Part shown: positions 6,959 to 12,285 of the stretch, in pieces
Numbering within the stretch: the first letter of the stretch is position 1
Layout: every line of letters begins with the position of its first letter
Assembly: GCA_946529195.1 (NCBI GenBank)
Contig: CAMMZE010000014.1
Span: 1-12,285 of the forward strand
Reading direction: 5' to 3'
Origin: an uncultured Lachnospiraceae bacterium
Lineage (GTDB): Bacteria; Bacillota_A; Clostridia; Lachnospirales; Lachnospiraceae
Length of the DNA: 12,285 nucleotides
Position numbers and translations under genes: made by a program
Notes under the pieces: generated by a model
Seen by the model: the letters and a program-made list of their open reading frames with translations, nothing else
What the model was told of the DNA's origin: nothing
The model's database searches: none

Positions 6959-7282
6959 TTATATCCAGGGTGTTTCCCACTGGTATCTTTTCATATCGAC
7001 GCGGCCGTCTGTAAACTCCACGCCGTCCGCCTGCAGAAGCTCGATCTGCCGGTTGCCTCCTCCAAATGCAAATGCCTCTGATACTCTCCCGTCCTTTGTG
7101 ACCACCCGGTAGCAGGGAATGCCTTCCGGGTCCGGATTGACATGCAGCGCATAGCCTACCACGCGAGCCCACCTGCGGTTGCCGGCCAGGGCTGCAACCT
7201 GTCCGTAGGATGCCACTTTCCCCCGCGGGATCTGCCGGACCACATCATAAATCCGTGAAAAGGTGTTTTCATGATTTTCCAT
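6959..7282 (-). CDS. MGMT-family DNA alkyltransferase-like protein
   Basis: A 107-residue protein corresponding to the C-terminal DNA-binding and active-site domain of O6-methylguanine-DNA methyltransferase, without the N-terminal domain. The helix-turn-helix segment GKVASYGQVAALAG (21-34), R40 at the arginine-finger position, and VGYALHVNP (42-50) are all present. The active-site motif PCHRV appears as PCYRV (56-60): the acceptor Cys57 is kept, unlike in alkyltransferase-like proteins where it is Trp, but the His that activates it is Tyr. It could therefore be a real but altered methyltransferase, or a damage sensor. The start at 7280-7282 has only a weak, distant AAAGGG upstream. It heads a run that ends with a Y-family polymerase, giving the operon a possible alkylation-damage theme. 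Confidence 0.88.
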   Translation of the reverse strand: MENHENTFSRIYDVVRQIPRGKVASYGQVAALAGNRRWARVVGYALHVNPDPEGIPCYRVVTKDGRVSEAFAFGGGNRQIELLQADGVEFTDGRVDMKRYQWETPWI

Positions 7283-7302
7283 AGCCGATCATGCCCTTTC
7301 TG

Positions 7303-7332
7303 TTTACAGCACGCCAGTCCTTTTGATAAAAT
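7303..7332 (+). promoter_or_regulatory. Sigma-A-type promoter for the small CxxC protein gene
   Basis: TTTACA (7303-7308) and TAAAAT (7327-7332) are 18 bases apart, each differing from consensus at one position. The predicted start of transcription is near 7339, giving a very short leader before the GAAAGGAG site at 7342-7349 and the ATG at 7357. Confidence 0.7.
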
Positions 7333-7356
7333 ATACGTAAAGAAAGGAGTGATTTT

Positions 7357-7575
7357 ATGTTGTTTCGCAAAAAATCCACGCAGCATCAGGACTACGATAA
7401 AGAGAACCTGGAGCCTGCCATTCTCTGCAGTATCTGCACCGGCGAACAAACTGCCGGCTTTCGTAATATACACAACGGCAAATTCACCGGTGTCATGCTG
7501 ATTCGTTCAGACAAGGAACTGGAGGCCTTTAAAAAGACCTACGGTCTGACCGGCGAGATCAAAAAAATCTATTAA
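7357..7575 (+). CDS. Small conserved CxxC protein, unknown function
   Basis: A 72-residue soluble protein with its own promoter and a strong AAAGGAG site. It has a basic start (MLFRKK), a CSIC motif at 24-27 within LEPAILCSICTGEQTAGF, and a C-terminal half that reads like a small alpha/beta unit (GVMLIRSDKELEAFKKTYG) ending in EIKKIY. Proteins of this shape are familiar from Clostridia but have no established function. The CxxC could bind metal or be redox-active, but a single pair is weak evidence. Its stop codon overlaps that of the convergent yvcK gene, so no terminator separates them. Confidence 0.75.
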   Translation: MLFRKKSTQHQDYDKENLEPAILCSICTGEQTAGFRNIHNGKFTGVMLIRSDKELEAFKKTYGLTGEIKKIY

Positions 7576-8525
7576 CGCATCAGGTACGAGAAAATAAGAG
7601 CGCTCAGCTTCATGCTGTCATGCTTGAGGGTCCCGTCCGCCGTCGTCATCAGATCCTCCACGATCAATTCATAGGGCTTGCCCATGATATTTTCATAATC
7701 GATGCGGACCGGATTTTTCTGCTCCTGGGTCTCATATTTGGCCAGCATCTCGGATGATACCTTTGTACTGCTGGCGATGACCACATCAATGGTTCCCCGG
7801 CCCAGATAATGCTCCAGGACATTTACATGATCGCTGACGCCGAATCCGTCTGTCTCACCCGGCTGGGTCATGGCATTACAGATATACATGACCTTTGCAT
7901 CCGCTTCGTGAATGGCATCGACCACGTCACTGCAGATGATATTGGGGATCACAGAGGTGATCAGGCTGCCGATGCTGAGAATAATCAGATCCGCGCCACG
8001 TATGGCATCGACGACTTCAGGCAGAACATGCGGCTGTTCTTTATAAAAAAGGCTCTTGTACTTGCGGTGCGCAAATGTGATCTCTTCTTCTCCTTCGATG
8101 ACGTCTCCCTCGACAGTCTCTCCCATCAGGGTCAGACTGTCCTCGGAGAGAGGCAGCACGGTATGCTTCACATCGAGAATGGTACTCAGGTACTGGATAC
8201 TTGTTTTCAGGCTGCCGGTCTCATTGATCAGAGAAGTAAGAATCAGATTGCCCATGGCGTGACCGTTCAAATCGCTGTAAGTTTTCAGCCGGTATTCCAT
8301 CACATCCCGCACTTCATCAGGAAGCGTGGAAAGACTGCTGAGCACCTTGCGGATGTCGCCGACTGCAGGGGTCGAAAACTCCTTGCGCAGTCTGCCTGTG
8401 CTGGAGCCATCGTCAGATACTGTGATGACAGCGGTGATCTCTACGGGGAAATATTTTAAGCCGCGAAGGACATAAGATGTGCCGGTTCCCCCGCCCAGGA
8501 TGACGATCTTTTTTCTAGGCTGCAT
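7572..8525 (-). CDS. yvcK: YvcK/GlmR-family UDP-sugar-binding regulator (CofD-like fold)
   Basis: A 317-residue protein of the YvcK (UPF0052) family, needed in Bacillus for growth on gluconeogenic carbon sources and for cell-wall precursor supply, where it binds UDP-GlcNAc and acts on GlmS. Signature segments are present in order: KKIVILGGGTGTSYVLRGLK at the N-terminus, VSDDGSSTGRLR, PAVGDIRKVL, DLNGHAMGNLIL, and IILSIGSLITSVIPNI. Length is normal for the family. The start has AGGAGG eight bases upstream and a good promoter. In most Firmicutes yvcK sits in a rapZ-yvcK-whiA operon; here neither neighbour is present and it is transcribed alone, so it may be the relocated single copy or a second paralogue. 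Which applies cannot be settled from this window. Confidence 0.93.
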   Translation of the reverse strand: MQPRKKIVILGGGTGTSYVLRGLKYFPVEITAVITVSDDGSSTGRLRKEFSTPAVGDIRKVLSSLSTLPDEVRDVMEYRLKTYSDLNGHAMGNLILTSLINETGSLKTSIQYLSTILDVKHTVLPLSEDSLTLMGETVEGDVIEGEEEITFAHRKYKSLFYKEQPHVLPEVVDAIRGADLIILSIGSLITSVIPNIICSDVVDAIHEADAKVMYICNAMTQPGETDGFGVSDHVNVLEHYLGRGTIDVVIASSTKVSSEMLAKYETQEQKNPVRIDYENIMGKPYELIVEDLMTTADGTLKHDSMKLSALIFSYLMR

Positions 8526-8557
8526 ATAGATTCCTCCTGCTTTATTTTCTCTTTCAT

Positions 8558-8586
8558 ATTGTATCCTTAAAGACAGATTATTTCAA
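8558..8586 (-). promoter_or_regulatory. Sigma-A-type promoter for yvcK
   Basis: On the minus strand, TTGAAA (8581-8586) and TACAAT (8558-8563) are separated by exactly 17 bases, each one mismatch from consensus. The -35 box directly abuts the ribosome-binding site (AGGAGGG, 8588-8594) of the divergent HAD gene, so the two genes' control regions overlap. Confidence 0.75.
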
Positions 8587-8598
8587 TAGGAGGGTGTC

Positions 8599-9303
8599 AT
8601 GACCTTTCAGTACGCTCTATTTGACCTTGACGGAACCATCTCTGCCTCAGCTCCCGGCATCACCAAAAGTGTGCAGTATGCCCTGGCCGCTGTCGGGATT
8701 GACGAACCGGACCTGCACAATCTGGAGTCCTTTGTCGGTCCCCCGCTGAATGTAGAATTTCAGCGCAGATATCATCTTGATCCGGATACAACACAGTTTG
8801 CTGTCAGCAAATACCGGGAATACTATACGCAGCAGAAGGCTATTTTTGACTGCAGCCTCTATCCCGGGACCGAGCATATGCTCTCCGCCTGCAAAAATGC
8901 CGGAATCCGGCTGGCCATCGCCTCCAGCAAACCGCAGCCCTTTGTCATTCAGATTCTGGAAAACTTCGGAATCCTCCACTATTTCGATATTGTTGTCGGA
9001 AGTATGATGCATGAAGAAAAGGGAAAGGCCGCTACCGATCAGAAGACAATGCTGGTGAAAAAGGCCCTGGATCAGCTGCGCAGCCCGGGCGGCACAGATT
9101 CCGCTGATGAAGACCTTTTCCGGAAAGGCTGTGCCATGATCGGAGACCGGAGCTTTGATATGATCGGTGCCAGAGAAAACAAGGTCTTCGCCCTGGGCGT
9201 CAGCTTTGGATACGGCAGCGAGGAGGAACTCTTATCCGCAGGGGCAGACCGGATTGCCCATTCCGTAAAAGAACTGGAACAAATATTAACGGGACAGCTG
9301 TAA
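8599..9303 (+). CDS. HAD-superfamily phosphatase (phosphoglycolate phosphatase-like)
   Basis: A 234-residue HAD hydrolase, subfamily IA, of the Gph/PpaX type. Motif I is FDLDGT with nucleophile D9 and acid/base D11; motif II is IASSKP at 107-112; the Lys of motif III is probably in the KGKAATDQK stretch (141-149); motif IV is MIGDRSFDMIGA with D183 and D187. A helical cap lies between motifs I and II. The closing part (GVSFGYGSEEELLSAGADRIAHSVKEL) is typical of phosphoglycolate phosphatase-like proteins, which often act on various small phosphoesters, so the substrate is open. The start follows AGGAGGGTGTC. It is divergent from yvcK and monocistronic, and its last codons form the left arm of its own terminator. 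Confidence 0.92.
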   Translation: MTFQYALFDLDGTISASAPGITKSVQYALAAVGIDEPDLHNLESFVGPPLNVEFQRRYHLDPDTTQFAVSKYREYYTQQKAIFDCSLYPGTEHMLSACKNAGIRLAIASSKPQPFVIQILENFGILHYFDIVVGSMMHEEKGKAATDQKTMLVKKALDQLRSPGGTDSADEDLFRKGCAMIGDRSFDMIGARENKVFALGVSFGYGSEEELLSAGADRIAHSVKELEQILTGQL

Positions 9304-9321
9304 ACTGTCCCGTTATTTTTT
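9287..9321 (+). terminator. Intrinsic terminator containing the HAD stop codon in its loop
   Basis: TAACGGGACAG (9287-9297) pairs with CTGTCCCGTTA (9305-9315), an 11-base perfect stem with a seven-base loop, followed by six T (9316-9321). The HAD stop TAA (9301-9303) lies in the loop. It also ends the opposite operon: the DUF3343 stop (9320-9322) overlaps the T run. In that direction the U-tract is weaker (AATATTTG), so it is probably bidirectional but stronger on the plus strand. Confidence 0.9.
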
Positions 9322-9550
9322 ATAGTATATAGATTCCTTCTGTTTTGATGGCCTCCCGGCTGATCAATGCCCGCAGAACATCTTCCTGATCCGGCTCTGC
9401 CATCCAGGCCATACCGCAGCCGGCGGAGATTTCTCTGGGCAGCGGAATCAGACGGCCCGGCAGCCCTGCCGCCCGGCATTTTCTCTCCATGTCGATTGCC
9501 TGGGTCGTAGAAGGAAAAGCGATGATCAGTCTGGGTTTTTGTCTGATCAT
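9320..9550 (-). CDS. DUF3343 family (putative Se/S carrier-like) protein
   Basis: A 76-residue protein matching DUF3343, described in databases as putative Se/S carrier-like and related to the C-terminal part of some YedF proteins. The family pattern is easy to see: an N-terminal strand IIAFPSTTQAIDMERKC, then GLPGRLIPLPREISAGCGMAW (about 29-49), where the conserved Cys-Gly pair (C44) lies after the PREIS segment. The C-terminus predicts a helix and strand. Its ATG overlaps the stop of the flavoprotein gene as ATGA, indicating coupled translation and a likely functional link. A role in sulfur or selenium transfer is a family-level guess, not shown. It is the last gene of the operon. Confidence 0.85.
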   Translation of the reverse strand: MIRQKPRLIIAFPSTTQAIDMERKCRAAGLPGRLIPLPREISAGCGMAWMAEPDQEDVLRALISREAIKTEGIYIL

Positions 9551-10950
9551 TTTCTTTTCACCTCAGCTTCTTCCAGCACCTTCCGGTAAGGCAGAAGCAT
9601 CCCTTCTGTCATCTTCCCTCCTATTTTTTTACGCATGACAGGATTATTCATCATGGCTCCCGCCAGATACATAAAGGCAATCTTGCCGGGCTGATTCTGG
9701 GGGAAGTCATAAAACTTATGCTCTTTATAGAATCGGTGGTCTTCCTTCATCAATCCCCGCATCTGGAAGATCAGATCCCGGAAGATTTTCAGGCCGCCTA
9801 CCCCGTAGAAGCGTTTCGGCAGGCTGATCCCGGTCCGCAGGGCATAAGTCAGTTCCGCCGCCAGATCACAGACACTCTTTCCGTCTGAGGCGATACCGGC
9901 CAGGAAATTCCCTCCCACATCTGCCCTTGCTTCCATGATCATACGCAGATTGGGCTCTTCGTCCAGATTTCCGCAGACCAGATAGCCCACCGGCATGCCC
10001 ATGGTAACGGTCCTGTGGCCATTGCAGAACTGCCTGTCATCATACATCTTGAATCTGGCTCCCATGGAATGATCCCTGATCTGAAATGCATACACGATGG
10101 CCGACGCTGTCTGGATCTGTTCCCGCAGAAAGCTGTCAAAGCCGTCCTTATAGATACAGACGCCATCCGATGCGCAGTGAAAACAGCCAAGACAGCCTCC
10201 CTTGAAGGGATACTGGGCCAGATCGACCACTCTGGAAGGCCCCTGATAGCGCGACCGGAAATCTGTGATCATCTCATTCAGGACACGGGATGCGGAAGGG
10301 TCAAGCGGATCATCACTGAGGTCAGTTACTATTACTACCTCATTCTCCGGCTGCCTTTTTCCTTTTTCAGATGCCACAGGCTCCCATTTCACTTTCTTTT
10401 CCGGCATGGGAACGTAGTAAAAAGGCCTTTCCGCAGGTCTTTTTATGACAGGATCGCAGATTCCCTTTCCGGCTCTCCACATGATATAGCGGAAAAACTG
10501 TCTGGCCTCTTTCTGCCCTTTTTTCTGAAGCAGATCCTCCATGTCCGCAGAAAGCGCCCCCAGATAAGCCAGGCCCATATCCTGACAGTTTTCTTTGATA
10601 AAAGTCAGGGCAGTCACATCATAAAAATGCTTGGATGTAGTAACCTGAGCCGCTTTTTTCCCGGCGACATGCAGATTGCCGCTGCTGATCTGGATCTTCA
10701 TCAGTTCTATAAAACGATGCAGCTGGCTCGGTACGATAAAGGTGTAGACCGGATAGCAGAACAGGAGCAGGTCTGCTGCCTCCAGTTTCCCGGCCGCTTC
10801 CTCAAAATCCTTTTCCAGCTTTTTGATCTGTCTGCCAACCTGCAGAAACTCCCAGCTGTGGCCCGGGAACATCTTCTCCCAGTATAATACGGTCTGCAGG
10901 GTGATGCTGTCTTCCCCTTTCGGACTTCCCACCAGTACACAGATCTTCAT
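9547..10950 (-). CDS. Two-domain flavodoxin-fold oxidoreductase with an iron-sulfur flavoprotein motif
   Basis: A 467-residue protein containing two flavodoxin-like domains. The first (about 1-165) begins KICVLVGSPKG, the FMN-phosphate loop of NAD(P)H-dependent FMN reductases, and has LLLFCYPVYTFIVPSQLHRFIE at 61-82. The second (about 203-365) begins VVIVTDLSDDPLDPSASRVLN and contains C253-x2-C256-x2-C259-x5-C265, the compact Cys motif that holds a [4Fe-4S] cluster in archaeal iron-sulfur flavoproteins. The remaining C-terminal 100 residues are helical and basic (FRDLIFQMRGLMKEDHRFY). Single-domain relatives are about 180-210 residues, so this is a fusion or internal duplication. It probably moves electrons between NAD(P)H, flavin and an Fe-S centre; the acceptor is unknown. 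GGGAGG lies eight bases before the start, 42 bases after the permease stop. Confidence 0.85.
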   Translation of the reverse strand: MKICVLVGSPKGEDSITLQTVLYWEKMFPGHSWEFLQVGRQIKKLEKDFEEAAGKLEAADLLLFCYPVYTFIVPSQLHRFIELMKIQISSGNLHVAGKKAAQVTTSKHFYDVTALTFIKENCQDMGLAYLGALSADMEDLLQKKGQKEARQFFRYIMWRAGKGICDPVIKRPAERPFYYVPMPEKKVKWEPVASEKGKRQPENEVVIVTDLSDDPLDPSASRVLNEMITDFRSRYQGPSRVVDLAQYPFKGGCLGCFHCASDGVCIYKDGFDSFLREQIQTASAIVYAFQIRDHSMGARFKMYDDRQFCNGHRTVTMGMPVGYLVCGNLDEEPNLRMIMEARADVGGNFLAGIASDGKSVCDLAAELTYALRTGISLPKRFYGVGGLKIFRDLIFQMRGLMKEDHRFYKEHKFYDFPQNQPGKIAFMYLAGAMMNNPVMRKKIGGKMTEGMLLPYRKVLEEAEVKRK

Positions 10951-10992
10951 CTGTAAAACCTCCCTTATGATGCTGTAATGTTTTGTCGATAT

Positions 10993-11850
10993 CTATTTTC
11001 TGATCATGGATATGATCGCAATGATCATGACCAGGATCAAAAGGGCATTTAAAAGTCCCGCACTCAGAGATATGGCCACCATGCTGCCGATCACCGCGCC
11101 TGCAGATCCGAAAATCACTGCAGCACAGACCAGCTTCTGGTGATAGGCCCCGCTCTTAATGACCGGCAGGCCGCCGCCCATAGGGCCGATGCAGGCCATG
11201 ACCAGAACCATGGTCAATGTGCTTAAGGGACTCAGTCCCAGGAGCAGAAAGATGGCTGTATTAGCCGGCTTCATAGGAACTCCCATCATATTGACCACTC
11301 CTGCGGCAAAGGACAGCAGGATGGCCAGGACCAGTCTGACTCCGCTAAGACCGGCGGCTGTCCCGGAAACGCCCCGGGTCAGGCCAATGCGCACAAGCAG
11401 GGCTGCAAGAGAACAGATCAGAGCTATGGTCATAAATCGTCTGACCTTGCTCCCGTCCAGGCCTGTCACAAACTTGGCACCGGCGCTGCTGCCTGCTGTA
11501 ATGGCAATGCAGCAGGGAATCAGGGTAGACAGGTGAACCGGATTCTCCACCCGCAGCAGGAAAAAAGCGATGATGGCTCCCGGCAGCAGGCAGGCACAAA
11601 CCAGTGTGCCCGGCAGATTCTTATCTTCCGTGATCTTCAGACGGCTCAGCAGCAGGGTATTGAGCAGAAAGTCTGAAATGCCCACGGTAGCGCAGAAATA
11701 AATCACTGTCTCCCAAATACAAAGGGCCGGAAAACTTCCTTTTTCCTGCCTGAAAGTCCCCCGGTCTCTCATGGCACGCATCAGGAGGGCCGCCCCGTAT
11801 AAGATTCCCAGGATCAGGAGAATGGCTGCAATAATCTTCTGTATGGACAT
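10993..11850 (-). CDS. TauE/SafE-like (sulfite exporter family) permease
   Basis: A 285-residue membrane protein with about eight hydrophobic segments in two halves, as in TauE/SafE transporters, some of which export sulfite or sulfonates. Features are a Gly-rich central segment (CIAITAGSSAGAKFVTGLDG) and a second-half counterpart (FAAGVVNMMGVPMKPANTA, then CIGPMGGGLPVIKSGAYHQK), followed by paired C-terminal helices. The start is placed at ATG 11848-11850 because it overlaps the stop of a 19-codon ORF as TGATG and has no convincing ribosome site of its own; a longer in-frame start at 11889 lies inside that ORF and has none either. Translation is thus probably coupled. The operon neighbours (HxlR regulator, flavoprotein, DUF3343) suggest a sulfur or redox compound, but the substrate is unknown. 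Confidence 0.8.
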   Translation of the reverse strand: MSIQKIIAAILLILGILYGAALLMRAMRDRGTFRQEKGSFPALCIWETVIYFCATVGISDFLLNTLLLSRLKITEDKNLPGTLVCACLLPGAIIAFFLLRVENPVHLSTLIPCCIAITAGSSAGAKFVTGLDGSKVRRFMTIALICSLAALLVRIGLTRGVSGTAAGLSGVRLVLAILLSFAAGVVNMMGVPMKPANTAIFLLLGLSPLSTLTMVLVMACIGPMGGGLPVIKSGAYHQKLVCAAVIFGSAGAVIGSMVAISLSAGLLNALLILVMIIAIISMIRK

Positions 11851-11909
11851 CAGCAAAATTTCCCATCCAGGATCACGGCATTCATGCACTCCACATGAAC
11901 CTTTTTCAT
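11850..11909 (-). CDS. 19-codon leader ORF coupled to the permease gene
   Basis: Below the usual size for gene calling, this ORF has the strongest ribosome site in the neighbourhood: AGGAGG at 11919-11924, nine bases before ATG 11907-11909. It encodes MKKVHVECMNAVILDGKFC, with Cys at 8 and as the last residue, and its TGA (11850-11852) overlaps the permease ATG as TGATG. The permease has no good site of its own, so ribosomes finishing the ORF likely re-initiate there. It lies between the HxlR stop (11928) and the permease. It could be a leader peptide for translational control, a tiny Cys-containing peptide, or the decayed front of a larger gene. No homology is recognised. Confidence 0.6.
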   Translation of the reverse strand: MKKVHVECMNAVILDGKFC

Positions 11910-11927
11910 AAATGATTTCCTCCTCTG

Positions 11928-12281
11928 TTATTGATTCTTCATCTGGTCATCTGCCCACTGATAAACAGATTCCAGGGCAGGGATCAGTGTTTTTCCTCTT
12001 TCGGCCAGGGAATACTCCACCGTAGGCGGGATGGTGCTGTACTGCTTCCTGCTGATAAAACCATCCTGTTCCAGTTCCCGCAGGCACTTGGTCAGCATGG
12101 TAGCGGTGATCCCCACAACCTTTCTTTCCAATTCCCTGTAACGGAGAGTCTGATTGTCAGCGTCCGCAATATACCAGAGGATGGGCAGCTTCCATTTCTG
12201 CCCGATCAGCTCCATGGCATAAAGGATGGGACAATCTGTTTCATAGATATTTTTTTCTTTGGGTAAGGTTTTTTTAGCCAT
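11928..12281 (-). CDS. HxlR-family winged-helix transcriptional regulator
   Basis: A 117-residue protein of the HxlR family, small dimeric DNA-binding regulators. The hallmark layout is present: a Cys just before the first core helix (C17 in ETDCPILYAMELIGQKWKLPILWYI), the recognition region LRYRELERKVVGITATMLTKCLRELEQDGF (about 46-75), and the wing RKQYSTIPPTVEYSLAERG. The early Cys is at the position used for thiol-based sensing of electrophiles or oxidants in HypR and YodB of Bacillus, so redox sensing is plausible but not proven. Length is typical. Only four bases precede the start in the window, so its ribosome site and promoter are not visible. The next ORF's AGGAGG begins a few bases after its stop, pointing to an operon with the permease, flavoprotein and DUF3343 genes. 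Confidence 0.92.
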   Translation of the reverse strand: MAKKTLPKEKNIYETDCPILYAMELIGQKWKLPILWYIADADNQTLRYRELERKVVGITATMLTKCLRELEQDGFISRKQYSTIPPTVEYSLAERGKTLIPALESVYQWADDQMKNQ

Positions 12282-12285
12282 ATCA

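Noticed and set aside
6930..7172. N-terminal extension of BioY reading into the MGMT-like gene
   Set aside because: The extra sequence is an out-of-frame reading of the MGMT-like gene, and a ribosome site lies directly before the short start.
8553..8581. Plus-strand promoter for the HAD gene (TTCATA, 17 bases, GATTAT)
   Set aside because: Each box matches consensus at only four of six positions and transcription would begin on top of the ribosome site.
10015..10887. Open frame of 290 codons on the plus strand
   Set aside because: It is antisense to the two-domain flavoprotein, whose motifs and ribosome site support the minus strand.

Overview
The window looks like a chromosomal segment of a Firmicutes/Clostridia bacterium, most likely Lachnospiraceae-like. 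The basis is protein style (a BioY-type ECF component, a TM1266-family regulator, a VTC/DUF4956 pair, a YvcK protein, a DUF3343 protein), strong AGGAGG ribosome-binding sites, roughly balanced base composition and very tight gene packing. The species cannot be named from sequence alone. Almost everything reads on the minus strand; only two genes (7357-7575 and 8599-9303) are on the plus strand. I saw no rRNA, tRNA, CRISPR array, insertion sequence or phage gene, and no gene-free stretch longer than about 120 bases.

Layout, in minus-strand transcription order from the right edge. (1) 12281-9320: an HxlR-type regulator, a 19-codon Cys-containing mini-ORF coupled by TGATG to a TauE/SafE-like permease, a 467-residue protein with two flavodoxin folds (the second carrying an iron-sulfur-flavoprotein Cys motif), and a DUF3343 (Se/S-carrier-like) protein. 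Spacing suggests one operon with a redox or sulfur/selenium theme. (2) 8599-9303 (+): a HAD phosphatase whose stop codon lies in the loop of its own terminator. (3) 8525-7572: a YvcK-family protein with a clear sigma-A-type promoter, ending tail-to-tail with (4) a small CxxC protein (7357-7575, +) that has its own promoter. (5) 7282-2715: a six-gene run of an MGMT-like protein, BioY, a 59-residue membrane protein, a 575-residue uncharacterised membrane protein, a Y-family DNA polymerase and a 65-residue polymerase-associated protein, joined by overlaps or short gaps. (6) 2616-1191: a VTC-domain polyphosphate polymerase and a DUF4956 membrane protein, preceded by PhoP-box-like direct repeats and followed by a hairpin terminator. 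(7) 1048-1: a TM1266-family putative regulator followed by a GPH-family sugar transporter that has an in-frame TGA and runs off the left edge.

The least explained parts are the HxlR/permease/flavoprotein/DUF3343 cassette with its 19-codon coupled ORF, the 59- and 575-residue membrane pair inside the polymerase operon, the candidate Pho control of the polyphosphate polymerase, and the interrupted transporter.
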